From: Glaciecola petra
GTDB taxonomy: Bacteria; Pseudomonadota; Gammaproteobacteria; Enterobacterales; Alteromonadaceae
Assembly: GCF_031846345.1 (NCBI RefSeq)
Contig: NZ_JAVRHX010000001.1
Coordinates: 682,001 to 746,000, forward strand
Direction of reading: 5' to 3'
Length of the DNA: 64,000 bases
In this document: one piece after another, positions 25,085 to 33,288 of the stretch
Position numbering within the stretch: position 1 is the first letter of the stretch
How the letters are laid out: every line of letters starts with the position of its first letter
Program-made: the position numbers and the translations under genes
Notes under the pieces: generated by a model
What the model saw: the letters and a program-made list of their open reading frames with translations, nothing else
Databases searched by the model: none
Told to the model about the DNA's origin: nothing

Positions 25085-27181
25085 TTACCAAATACGAGCA
25101 CGTTCTTCAGGTGGCAAATAAAGTGCGTCACCCGGCTGAACATCAAATGCTTCGTACCATGCATCGTGGTTTCTAGGGGCGAGCGTTCTAAATTTACCCG
25201 GTGCATGTGTGCCGCCACGAAGTCTATTTAGCATGCTTTCTTCAGTACGTTTAATACGCCAAACTTGTGCCCAAGCTAAAAAGAAACGTTGGTCGCCGGT
25301 TAAGCCATCTAAAATTGGTGCTTCTTCACCATTAAGACTTAACTTATAAGCATGGTAAGCCATGGCTAAGCCACCTACATCACCAATATTTTCACCTAAA
25401 CTATTTTTACCATTTACAAAATTACCCTCAATTGGTTCGTATTTTGAATATTGGTCAACTAGAATTTGCGTTCTTTCTTCAAAGGCAGCACGGTCTTCAT
25501 CTGTCCACCAATTACGCTGAACACCTTTCGCATCTGATTTAGAGCCTTGGTCATCAAATCCATGACCCATTTCGTGGCCAATTACCGCGCCTATTGCGCC
25601 ATAGTTAACCGCTGGATCGGCATTAGGGTCAAAGAATGGTGCCTCTAGAATCGCTGCAGGAAATACGATTTCATTGTAAGACGGATTATAGTAGGCGTTC
25701 ACACGTTGAGGCGGCATAAACCAATCATCTCTGTTTGTTTTAACGTTTTCATCAGCAATACTTTTTGCACGGAAAAACTGACGTATATTTTTTATATTCC
25801 CGACTAAATCGTCGGCAGATAAGCTTAAACCTTCAAATGATTCCCATACATCTGGGTAGCCAATTTTAGGTACAAAGGCCTGAAGTTTCTCTTTCGCATT
25901 TACTTTAGTTTCTTCTCCCATCCAGTCTAAATTAGTAATCCGTTCATCTAGAGCTGTACGTAAGTTTTCTACTAGCTCTACCATTTTTTCTTTTGAGCTT
26001 TCAGGGAAGTGACGGTCTACGTATACTTTACCAAGAGCGAAACCTAAAGAACTTGTACCAGACATTGCTCCAATAGCTCGCTTCCATCTGTCACGAGGAG
26101 TCTGTTGGCCACTTAAGGTCGTACCATAAAAATCAAAGTTAGCGGCATATATTTCCTCCGACAAAAGACCTGCATTGCCTGAAATCAAGTGGTAACGTAA
26201 ATAATCCTTCCAGACGTCTAATGATTCATTGTTAATCAGTGTAATCATGTCGTTTACTGGTTGAGGGTTAGAAATATTCAAACTCTTCGCTTCATAACCC
26301 AGTTGTTCAATATATAGATCCCAATTAAACCCAGGATAGGTTTCGTTTAATTCTGCTCGCTCTATTTGGTTGAGGGTTAGGTCACGATTACGACGTTTTT
26401 CGCGAGGCCACATAACTTCGGCCATTGCTGTTTCTAGTGCTATAATTTTTGCGGCGCGTTCTTCAGTATTTTCTAGCCCTGCAAATGCAAGCATTGTGGC
26501 AATATTGCTTTCATATTCTGCCAAGATTTTACCAAATCGCTCGTTGTCTTCTAAGTAGTATGAACGGTCTGGCAAGCCTAAGCCACCAACTCCAATTGAC
26601 ATCTGGTACGAATTTGGGTCGACTCTATTAATACCCAATCCACCGCCAATTGGCGAATTGGTATTAACCAACCAAGTATTTCCAAACATTTTAGTTAAGC
26701 CATCAACATCAGTAATTGCTGATATCTCGTCTAAAGTAGGCTGTATCGGGCTAATGCCTTTTTCGTTTAAAGTATCAATATTCATGTAGGAGTTGTAATA
26801 ATTCGCAATTAAGCTTTCTTCAAAGTTAAGCTCGCTCTTGGTAGATACATCGTCAATTATCGCCTTTACTCGCTCTTCACTTTTTTCTGCAAGGGCAGCA
26901 AAAGCGCCAAAACTAGTTTTATCTGCTGGCATTTCGTAATTTTTATACCAGGTACCACTGGCATACATGAAAAAGTCGTCGCCTGGTTTAATGCTCAAAT
27001 CGCGAGATTCTAAATCTATACCAAAACTGCCAAGCTCAGGCGCAGCGTTTTCTGCAGTCATGGTAGCTTTTGCCATATCTTCTTGTTGACTGATTGTTGC
27101 AGAGTCGGTATTCGTAGGTTTTGAGCATGCACTAAGTGCTAACGCACTGACTATTGCTATTGCGAGTAATGACTTTTTCAT
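25085..27181 (-). CDS. pepO: M13-family zinc metallopeptidase lipoprotein (PepO/neprilysin-like)
   Basis: A 698-residue secreted oligopeptidase. The N-terminal signal ends in the lipobox LSAC (Cys19), so it is likely a lipoprotein. The peptidase M13 N domain (about 55-440) is followed by the catalytic domain with HEMGH (about 535-539) as the HExxH zinc site and ENIGDVGG with the third ligand Glu about 60 residues later. The C-terminus PPEERARIW is the usual family end (PxxRxxIW). It is encoded alone on the minus strand, convergent with the methionine block. The role is probably periplasmic peptide breakdown. Confidence 0.93.
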   Translation of the reverse strand: MKKSLLAIAIVSALALSACSKPTNTDSATISQQEDMAKATMTAENAAPELGSFGIDLESRDLSIKPGDDFFMYASGTWYKNYEMPADKTSFGAFAALAEKSEERVKAIIDDVSTKSELNFEESLIANYYNSYMNIDTLNEKGISPIQPTLDEISAITDVDGLTKMFGNTWLVNTNSPIGGGLGINRVDPNSYQMSIGVGGLGLPDRSYYLEDNERFGKILAEYESNIATMLAFAGLENTEERAAKIIALETAMAEVMWPREKRRNRDLTLNQIERAELNETYPGFNWDLYIEQLGYEAKSLNISNPQPVNDMITLINNESLDVWKDYLRYHLISGNAGLLSEEIYAANFDFYGTTLSGQQTPRDRWKRAIGAMSGTSSLGFALGKVYVDRHFPESSKEKMVELVENLRTALDERITNLDWMGEETKVNAKEKLQAFVPKIGYPDVWESFEGLSLSADDLVGNIKNIRQFFRAKSIADENVKTNRDDWFMPPQRVNAYYNPSYNEIVFPAAILEAPFFDPNADPAVNYGAIGAVIGHEMGHGFDDQGSKSDAKGVQRNWWTDEDRAAFEERTQILVDQYSKYEPIEGNFVNGKNSLGENIGDVGGLAMAYHAYKLSLNGEEAPILDGLTGDQRFFLAWAQVWRIKRTEESMLNRLRGGTHAPGKFRTLAPRNHDAWYEAFDVQPGDALYLPPEERARIW

Positions 27182-27313
27182 GATGGTCCTTCTGTCTTTA
27201 TATTTGTAGTAAATGTTATGTTGTATTACGAATTGCTTCAGCGTTTATCAGGATGAATATCAAGACGCACGACTGTTTGATTGCGATACCTTAAAAGTAG
27301 CAAGCTTACAAAT

Positions 27314-27350
27314 CAAGGTTTATACAAACCTTGTAACAATTTAGATTGTT
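27314..27350. terminator. Paired hairpins downstream of the FemAB-like gene
   Basis: CAAGGTTT/AAACCTTG (8 bp, 4-base loop, 27314-27333) is followed by ACAAT/ATTGT (27336-27349) and a T-run on the + strand. They lie between the stop of the minus-strand acyltransferase gene and the M13 peptidase gene. They could end the acyltransferase transcript, though the T-tract on the minus strand is poor. Confidence 0.35.
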
Positions 27351-27424
27351 TTTGTAACAGATTTAAAGATCTAATGATCTTAGGAACTTTCGATTGTATG
27401 AATGAATCCTCTAATCTACCTAAA

Positions 27425-28582
27425 TTATGCTTTTTTAAAGGGTAATAAATTTCCAGCATCAATTTGATATTGATTAATTTGAGCTTGCTCTCTTTTGACA
27501 AAATCTGCGACAGCGTTATCGAACTCTGGATGAGCCATAGAATGATTAGAAAAACATAACTGAGGTTCAAAGCCTCTGAGAATTTTATGTTCACCTTGCG
27601 TGCCTGGATTAAACAGTGGGATATTGTTTTCTATACAAAATTCAATACCTTGATAATAACAGGTTTCAAAGTGCAAACCTGATATCTCAGTGAGTGCACC
27701 CCAGTATCTGCCATATAGCCCCTCTTTATCGTTAAAAAACAACGCACATGCAACGGCCGTTGAGGATTTGTAAGCAAGCACCAAGAGTATATTTTGTGGC
27801 ATGCTTTCAATTAGCGATTCAAAAAAGGATTTATTTAGATAACCGCCATGACCGCTGCGTTTCATGTAAGTTTTTTGATAACACTGATAAAACACGTCGA
27901 GATGGTCAGTTTTTATGGAAGGACCCTCAATTCGGCGCATGCTTATGCCTGCATCGACTAGACTTTTGCGCTCTTTATTAATTGTTTTGCGCCTTCGAGC
28001 GGTCATTAAACCAAGGAACTCGCTAAAATCTTTGTATTGTTTGTTAAACCAATAAAATTGTACAGAACGTCGTTGATAAAAATTTTGCTCATGTAATGAG
28101 TCAGAATAAGCTTGTTGAGTAAACAAAAAATGCATAGAAGAAATATCTAGCTTTTTCATTATCTGTGCTTTATTTACTTGCCAAAATGATAATAAATCTT
28201 GCTCACAAACATCAGCTCTCACTAATACACGAGCGCCTGGCACAGGTGTAAACGGGATGGCATTTATCCATTTTGGGTAATAGCCTAAACCATGTTGTTG
28301 GTATGCATGAGCCCAGCTATGGTCGAAAACATATTCACCATAGGAGTGTTGCTTCAAATATCCTGGAATAAACGCAATAATTTGGTCATCATCGTGTATA
28401 ACAATATGTTTAGCTTGCCAACCACTGTTAGCACCTACACATTCGTTTGTTTCTAACGCGAGTAAAAAAGAATAGCTTAAAAAAGGAGTTTGGCAGCCTA
28501 GTGTTGGCAGGGATATTAAACCAGATATTGAATCTGCACTAATTGTTGCTATGCTATCGACGGTTTTCCATTGCCAATTCAT
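27425..28582 (-). CDS. FemAB/GNAT-like acyltransferase (COG3146 family)
   Basis: A 385-residue soluble protein with the pattern of the FemAB-like family annotated as peptidoglycan-biosynthesis or GNAT proteins: an N-terminal portion with PFLSYSFLLALETNECVG and FDHSWAHAYQQHGLGYYPKW (given in parts), ARRRKTINKERK in the middle, and the C-terminal FNPGTQGEHKILRGFEP. The substrate is unknown. It is divergent from recX across a 96-base gap. An overlapping minus-strand frame at 27313-27594 is a shadow. Confidence 0.82.
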   Translation of the reverse strand: MNWQWKTVDSIATISADSISGLISLPTLGCQTPFLSYSFLLALETNECVGANSGWQAKHIVIHDDDQIIAFIPGYLKQHSYGEYVFDHSWAHAYQQHGLGYYPKWINAIPFTPVPGARVLVRADVCEQDLLSFWQVNKAQIMKKLDISSMHFLFTQQAYSDSLHEQNFYQRRSVQFYWFNKQYKDFSEFLGLMTARRRKTINKERKSLVDAGISMRRIEGPSIKTDHLDVFYQCYQKTYMKRSGHGGYLNKSFFESLIESMPQNILLVLAYKSSTAVACALFFNDKEGLYGRYWGALTEISGLHFETCYYQGIEFCIENNIPLFNPGTQGEHKILRGFEPQLCFSNHSMAHPEFDNAVADFVKREQAQINQYQIDAGNLLPFKKA

Positions 28583-28678
28583 GTGCTATTGCCTAATTGC
28601 AAAAAAGATAAAAGAAGAGGGCCCAAGGTATGAGCACTATCATTATGCGTTAATTGATATTAAGCACAAGCAGGGAAT

Positions 28679-29122
28679 ATGGATCAAGAGCAAATTAAAG
28701 AAATAAATAATGTGATAACGCGATTTTTAGCGCGCAGGGAATATAGCGCGTTTGAATTAAAACAAAAGCTTGCTCAACGTGGTTTTGACGCCAAAAATGT
28801 TGACAAGCAATTGGACTTATTTATACAAAAGAAACTTCAATCAGATAGACGTTACGCACAAAGTGTTGTTCGAATAGGCTACATGAACGGCAAGGGGCCT
28901 CGATATATAGAACAAAAACTAAAGCAACAACAGATAGATGAATCTTTGTATCAAAGCTATATGTTTTCCGAAGAGTTTGATTGGTTTGCAAAAGCTAGCG
29001 AAGTTCGCTTAAAAAAATATGGTGATATACAAGTTATAGACTTCAAGGTAAAACAAAAGCAAATGCGCTTTTTGCAATCACGTGGTTTTGACTTAGAACA
29101 AATTAAAGAAGCCTTTACTTAG
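28679..29122 (+). CDS. recX: Regulatory protein RecX
   Basis: RecX binds RecA filaments and limits recombinase activity. The 147-residue protein is made of three-helix repeats with ITRFLARREYSAFELKQKLAQRGF near the start (given by its ends), MNGKGPRYIEQKLKQQ in the middle and RFLQSRGFDLEQIKEAF at the end. Length fits the family. recA is usually directly upstream in gammaproteobacteria, but here the upstream neighbour is the divergent FemAB-like gene. alaS and csrA follow in the usual order. Confidence 0.92.
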   Translation: MDQEQIKEINNVITRFLARREYSAFELKQKLAQRGFDAKNVDKQLDLFIQKKLQSDRRYAQSVVRIGYMNGKGPRYIEQKLKQQQIDESLYQSYMFSEEFDWFAKASEVRLKKYGDIQVIDFKVKQKQMRFLQSRGFDLEQIKEAFT

Positions 29123-29272
29123 CCATTGTTTTTGGCATCAATAGACTTAATTTTTATATGCTTTTCTGCTATCTTTGCGGGCTTTGTTAATATAAAACCT
29201 TAATTGCTTTTATTTAATGCATTTTTTGAAGATGCCATGACATACCCAAGCTTAGGCTGAATAGGAAATTAG

Positions 29273-31897
29273 ATGACTCGTTCTACCGCTGATATTAGAC
29301 GCGCTTTTCTCGACTTTTTTGCAAATAATCAACATCAAGAAGTTGCGACTTCTTCGTTAGTTCCTCACGACGATCCCACCTTATTGTTCACCAATGCAGG
29401 TATGAATCAGTTTAAAGACGTGTTTTTGGGAACTGAAAAAAGAGCCTACACCCGAGCTGTTTCATCTCAACGCTGTGTAAGAGCTGGCGGTAAACATAAT
29501 GATTTAGACAATGTTGGCTATACAGCGCGACATCATACTTTTTTCGAAATGCTTGGGAATTTCAGTTTTGGCGATTATTTTAAGCAAGAAGCAATTCAAT
29601 TTGCATGGACTTTCCTGACTAAAGAGTTAGCTTTACCAAAGGATAAATTGTTGGTAACAGTTTACCATGAAGACGAAGAAGCCTATCAAATATGGGAAAA
29701 AGAAATAGGCCTGCCGGCTGAACGAATTATTCGCATAGCCACTTCAGATAACTTTTGGTCAATGGGTGATACCGGTCCTTGTGGCCCATGTTCGGAAATC
29801 TTTTATGACCATGGTGAGCATATATGGGGAGGGCCTCCAGGTTCACCTGAAGAAGATGGTGATCGCTTTATTGAAATATGGAACTTGGTTTTCATGCAAT
29901 ACAATCGCCAAGCAAATGGTGATATGCAAAATTTGCCTAAACCGTCGATAGATACTGGTATGGGGCTAGAGCGAATATCTGCTATCTTGCAAAATGTGCA
30001 CAGCAATTATGAAATTGACTTGTTCCAAGCGTTAATAAAATCTTCTGCTGCTATTGTGGGGACTCAAGACCTCGATAACAAATCTTTACGTGTGATTGCC
30101 GATCACATTCGTTCATGTTCCTTTCTAGTATGTGATGGTGTGATGCCCTCGAATGAAGGACGAGGATATGTGCTCAGGCGAATAATTCGTCGTGCAGTCA
30201 GGCATGGCTATAAATTAGGAGCAAAGGATATATTCTTCTACAAATTAGTCAGCAGTTTGGTAGACGAAATGGGAGAAGCATATCCAGAGCTTGCGCAGCA
30301 ACAAGCCATGATAGAAAAAGTATTAAAAGCCGAAGAAGAACAATTTTCCGCGACATTAGAACGAGGCATGTTGATTTTAAACGACGCCTTGTCAAAACTT
30401 GAAGGAAAGCAAGTACCGGGTGAAGTAGTATTTAAGTTGTACGACACTTATGGATTTCCGGCTGACTTGACCAATGATGTTGCAAGAGAACAAGGATTTA
30501 CTATTGATGAAGCTGGTTTTGATAAAGCCATGCAAGCGCAAAAAGAGTTGGCGCAATCTTCAAGTAAATTTGGCGCTGATTATAATAACTTGTTGCAATT
30601 AGATCATGAGAGCGAGTTTACTGGCTATGATGCATTGACCGGTTCTGCAAAAGTGCTTGATTTGTTAGTTGATCAAAAATCGGTGACTGAAGCATCAAAC
30701 ACCCATGTTTTAGTCGTGGTGGACAAAACCCCGTTTTACGCAGAATCGGGTGGTCAGGTAGGCGATACCGGGTTCATTGAATATGATGGTGCGACCGCTC
30801 TTGTTGCCGATACGCAAAAAGTGTCAGGAGCAGTAGTGCATAGTGTAAAATTAAACGAACAAAGCATAAAAGTAGGGCAAAATATAGAATTGACGGTAGA
30901 CCGTGCAAGACGTCAAGCCATAAAATTAAATCATAGCGCAACTCACCTTTTGCATGCTGCATTGCGTAATTTATTGGGCGAACATGTTACTCAAAAAGGG
31001 TCGTTGGTCGACGCTGAAAAATTACGATTTGATTTTTCACACTTTGAAAGCATCAGTGACGTTCAGTTAACAGAAATTGAAAACGTGGTGAATCAACAAA
31101 TTCGACATAACCTTGCGCTGCAAACAAAATTAATGCCATTAGAGCAGGCCAAAGATGCTGGCGCAATGGCATTATTTGGTGAAAAATATGAGGATGAAGT
31201 GCGAGTTGTTAGTATGGGAGGGGTGCAAGACGAATTTGCCGCTGAGTCGTTTTCCGTAGAGTTATGTGGTGGTACTCATGTCGAAAGAACGGGCGATATT
31301 GGCTTGTTTAAAATTGTCTCTGAAGGTGGTATTTCTTCAGGTGTGCGCCGATTAGAAGCGATTACCGGTCAGTCTGCAATAGACTTTGTTCGTCAGGAGT
31401 CTGAAACATTGTTCGGCATTGCGAGTTTAGTAAAAGCTGATAAGGCTAGTGTGCTTAAGAAAACAGAACAGCTTGTACAACAGCTCAAACAAAGTGAAAA
31501 AAGCCTTGTTGCTTTGCAACAGCAACTAAGCGGACAAAAATCGAAAGATTTAATTAACGAAGTACAAGACATTAATGGCCTTAGCGTGCTTGTTAAACGA
31601 CTCGAGGATGCAGATCCAAAATCATTGCGCAATATGGTAGACGACCTCAAAGTTCAAATAAAATCAGGTGTAATTGTACTAGGCTTGGGTAAAGCCGACA
31701 AAGTGAGTTTGATTGTTGGTGTAACCAAAGATATGACAAAAAAAGTTCAAGCTGGCAAATTGGTTAGCTATTTAGCTAGTCAAGTTGGAGGTAAAGGTGG
31801 CGGTCGTCCCGATATGGCGCAAGCGGGAGGAAGTGATGTAGCGTCATTGGACAATGCTTTAGCGTCAGTTTCTACTTGGATACAAAATGAGATCTAA
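29273..31897 (+). CDS. alaS: Alanyl-tRNA synthetase
   Basis: AlaRS charges tRNA-Ala and clears mischarged Ser/Gly. The 874-residue protein (E. coli 876) has the class II catalytic core (FTNAGMNQFKDVFLG; HHTFFEMLGNFSFGDYFK), the tRNA-recognition domain, the editing domain with zinc-type motifs HSATHLLHAALR and CGGTHVERTGDIG, a coiled coil (about 710-765) and the C-Ala domain with GGKGGGRPDMAQAGG. It follows recX by 150 bases. Confidence 0.98.
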   Translation: MTRSTADIRRAFLDFFANNQHQEVATSSLVPHDDPTLLFTNAGMNQFKDVFLGTEKRAYTRAVSSQRCVRAGGKHNDLDNVGYTARHHTFFEMLGNFSFGDYFKQEAIQFAWTFLTKELALPKDKLLVTVYHEDEEAYQIWEKEIGLPAERIIRIATSDNFWSMGDTGPCGPCSEIFYDHGEHIWGGPPGSPEEDGDRFIEIWNLVFMQYNRQANGDMQNLPKPSIDTGMGLERISAILQNVHSNYEIDLFQALIKSSAAIVGTQDLDNKSLRVIADHIRSCSFLVCDGVMPSNEGRGYVLRRIIRRAVRHGYKLGAKDIFFYKLVSSLVDEMGEAYPELAQQQAMIEKVLKAEEEQFSATLERGMLILNDALSKLEGKQVPGEVVFKLYDTYGFPADLTNDVAREQGFTIDEAGFDKAMQAQKELAQSSSKFGADYNNLLQLDHESEFTGYDALTGSAKVLDLLVDQKSVTEASNTHVLVVVDKTPFYAESGGQVGDTGFIEYDGATALVADTQKVSGAVVHSVKLNEQSIKVGQNIELTVDRARRQAIKLNHSATHLLHAALRNLLGEHVTQKGSLVDAEKLRFDFSHFESISDVQLTEIENVVNQQIRHNLALQTKLMPLEQAKDAGAMALFGEKYEDEVRVVSMGGVQDEFAAESFSVELCGGTHVERTGDIGLFKIVSEGGISSGVRRLEAITGQSAIDFVRQESETLFGIASLVKADKASVLKKTEQLVQQLKQSEKSLVALQQQLSGQKSKDLINEVQDINGLSVLVKRLEDADPKSLRNMVDDLKVQIKSGVIVLGLGKADKVSLIVGVTKDMTKKVQAGKLVSYLASQVGGKGGGRPDMAQAGGSDVASLDNALASVSTWIQNEI

Positions 31898-31949
31898 GCA
31901 TTTTGCATGCTTGGATTCATTTTTTTATACAAAAAGTTTTACTAGGTTG

Positions 31950-31979
31950 TTGTTAAGCATAAGTTTATTTGTATATACT
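31950..31979 (+). promoter_or_regulatory. Candidate sigma-70 promoter of csrA
   Basis: TTGTTA (31950-31955) and TATACT (31974-31979) are spaced by 18 bases in the alaS-csrA gap. It would give a leader of roughly 110-120 bases before csrA. Judged by eye only. Confidence 0.4.
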
Positions 31980-32099
31980 GTAGCGAAGTGCGGTTGACTG
32001 TCTTATACTGAATATTCTAAGACAAAGCAGTTGTCTATATTTGCATAGCATTTGTTCATAAAATATAGCAACTAATGGTTCACACAATAGGAGCAATAA

Positions 32100-32291
32100 A
32101 TGCTAATTCTTACTCGTCGCGTAGGTGAAACCTTAATGGTAGGAGACAACGTAACGGTCACTGTTCTTGGGGTTAAAGGAAACCAAGTGCGAATTGGTGT
32201 TAATGCGCCAAAAGATGTGTCCGTTCATCGCGAAGAAATCTATATGAGGATCCAAGCTGAAAAGGGTAATGGTAATTTAGCTGATAGCTAA
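32100..32291 (+). CDS. csrA: Carbon storage regulator CsrA
   Basis: CsrA is a dimeric RNA-binding protein that represses or stabilises mRNAs with GGA motifs, controlling motility, biofilm and carbon flow. The 63-residue protein begins MLILTRRVGETLMVGD and has the RNA-binding Arg44 in VSVHREEIYMRIQ. The ribosome site AGGAG itself contains a GGA, consistent with autoregulation (inference). A clear terminator follows, so the gene is monocistronic or read from alaS. Confidence 0.98.
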   Translation: MLILTRRVGETLMVGDNVTVTVLGVKGNQVRIGVNAPKDVSVHREEIYMRIQAEKGNGNLADS

Positions 32292-32324
32292 ATACTTTTT
32301 CTGCGAAATAATAGCTGAATAATG

Positions 32325-32349
32325 AAAGCTCGTATATGCGAGCTTTTTT
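32325..32349 (+). terminator. Intrinsic terminator of csrA
   Basis: AAAGCTCG and CGAGCTTT form an 8-bp stem around TATATG, followed by TTT. It lies 34 bases after the csrA stop. Confidence 0.8.
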
Positions 32350-32452
32350 CATTTTTATGGGTTTTTGTTTAAAAAATTAGCGATTGCTAAAATGTGACCA
32401 AAAAACCATTGACTTACAGCCTTGATTGAGTAAACTTGCGCTCCACAATTTA

Positions 32453-32545
32453 GGAGAGGTGGCCGAGTGGCTGAAGGCGCTCCCCTGCTAAGGGAGTATA
32501 GGGTTTGTAGCCCTATCGAGGGTTCGAATCCCTCTCTCTCCGCCA
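32453..32545 (+). tRNA. tRNA-Ser (anticodon GCU)
   Basis: A 93-base class II tRNA with acceptor GGAGAGG/TCTCTCC (one G-U pair), discriminator G and encoded CCA. The anticodon stem CTCCC/GGGAG holds loop CTGCTAA, anticodon GCT, reading AGC/AGU. There is a long variable arm (ATAGGG...CCCTAT), and the T arm is GAGGGTTCGAATCCCTC. Open reading frames across it are shadows. Confidence 0.97.
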
Positions 32546-32568
32546 TTTGTGACTTTTTAAAAGATTGC

Positions 32569-32645
32569 GCGTGCGTAGCTCAGCTGGATAGAGTACCTGG
32601 CTACGAACCAGGCGGTCGGAGGTTCGAATCCTTCCGCACGCGCCA
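32569..32645 (+). tRNA. tRNA-Arg (anticodon ACG), copy 1
   Basis: A 77-base tRNA with acceptor GCGTGCG/CGCACGC, discriminator G and encoded CCA. The anticodon stem CCTGG/CCAGG has loop CTACGAA, anticodon ACG, which is expected to be converted to ICG by TadA and to read CGU/CGC/CGA. It is identical to the copy 100 bases downstream. Confidence 0.97.
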
Positions 32646-32668
32646 ACTTTTATCAAAACCGTTTTTGC

Positions 32669-32745
32669 GCGTGCGTAGCTCAGCTGGATAGAGTACCTGG
32701 CTACGAACCAGGCGGTCGGAGGTTCGAATCCTTCCGCACGCGCCA
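32669..32745 (+). tRNA. tRNA-Arg (anticodon ACG), copy 2
   Basis: Same 77-base sequence as the copy at 32569-32645, with encoded CCA and anticodon ACG. It is the last gene of the three-tRNA unit, before a terminator at 32753. Confidence 0.97.
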
Positions 32746-32752
32746 CTTAATT

Positions 32753-32779
32753 AAACCACCTTACTTGGGTGGTTTTTTT
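32753..32779 (+). terminator. Intrinsic terminator of the tRNA unit
   Basis: AAACCACC and GGTGGTTT form an 8-bp stem around a seven-base loop, then a T-run. It lies 7 bases after the second tRNA-Arg. The gap on to oadG (to 33009) holds a short direct repeat ATTTATAAAC x2 at 32810-32830 and no clear promoter. Confidence 0.85.
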
Positions 32780-33009
32780 ATGCCCGTTTATTTACCCTAG
32801 TATTTAGGCATTTATAAACAATTTATAAACGCTCAATCTTGTGCGCTTATTTATTCAGATTTATTGCATAAAAAGAGCGTTTACGATAAAATTTTTGCAT
32901 AGTGGCGTTGATCATGTTTTTGTTAAGCAGGTATTTTCGTTGTGTTTTGACATATGGCATGATACTTAACACTAGCAGTACAGAAGATGATTAATTCAAT
33001 AGGATAAAA

Positions 33010-33270
33010 ATGACAGAGCAACTATTAGAAGCCGGTGTATTATTAGCAGTAGGAATGTGTGTGGTTTTTGCATTTCTGACCATGTTAATAGGTGGTATTC
33101 ATTCTATAGCGTGGTTTGCATCTAAATTTCCTGATGAATCATTAGCTACTAATGCACATAAAACGACATATAAAAATAATAATACCAACCAAACACCTAC
33201 GACAGTCGATCCGATTATTGCTGCGGCCATAACAGGGGCCATACACGCGCACAGAAGCCACAAGAATTAA
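33010..33270 (+). CDS. oadG: Oxaloacetate decarboxylase gamma subunit OadG
   Basis: The small membrane subunit of the Na+-pumping oxaloacetate decarboxylase, holding alpha and beta together and binding zinc. The 86-residue protein has one N-terminal membrane helix (about 8-32, GVLLAVGMCVVFAFLTMLIGG) and a polar tail ending HAHRSHKN, whose His residues fit the zinc-binding C-terminus. It starts the oadGAB operon, 18 bases before oadA. Confidence 0.9.
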   Translation: MTEQLLEAGVLLAVGMCVVFAFLTMLIGGIHSIAWFASKFPDESLATNAHKTTYKNNNTNQTPTTVDPIIAAAITGAIHAHRSHKN

Positions 33271-33288
33271 GATATAGGGAAAAACATA

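Larger units (their letters stand above)
32565..32745 (+). repeat. 81-base direct repeat carrying the two tRNA-Arg genes
   Basis: Bases 32565-32645 and 32665-32745 are identical, including four bases before the mature tRNA. The 100-base period suggests tandem duplication followed by drift of the 19-base spacer. Confidence 0.9.

Noticed and set aside
27313..27594. A 93-codon minus-strand frame overlapping the end of the FemAB-like gene
   Set aside because: Starts inside the acyltransferase gene in another frame and shows no family features.
32355..32746. Overlapping open frames on both strands encoding short Arg/Ser-rich peptides
   Set aside because: They run across the three tRNA genes and are artefacts of tRNA sequence.
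32810..32830. Tandem ATTTATAAAC repeat upstream of oadG as a possible operator
   Set aside because: Short AT-rich repeat with no known binding protein and far (180 bases) from the gene.
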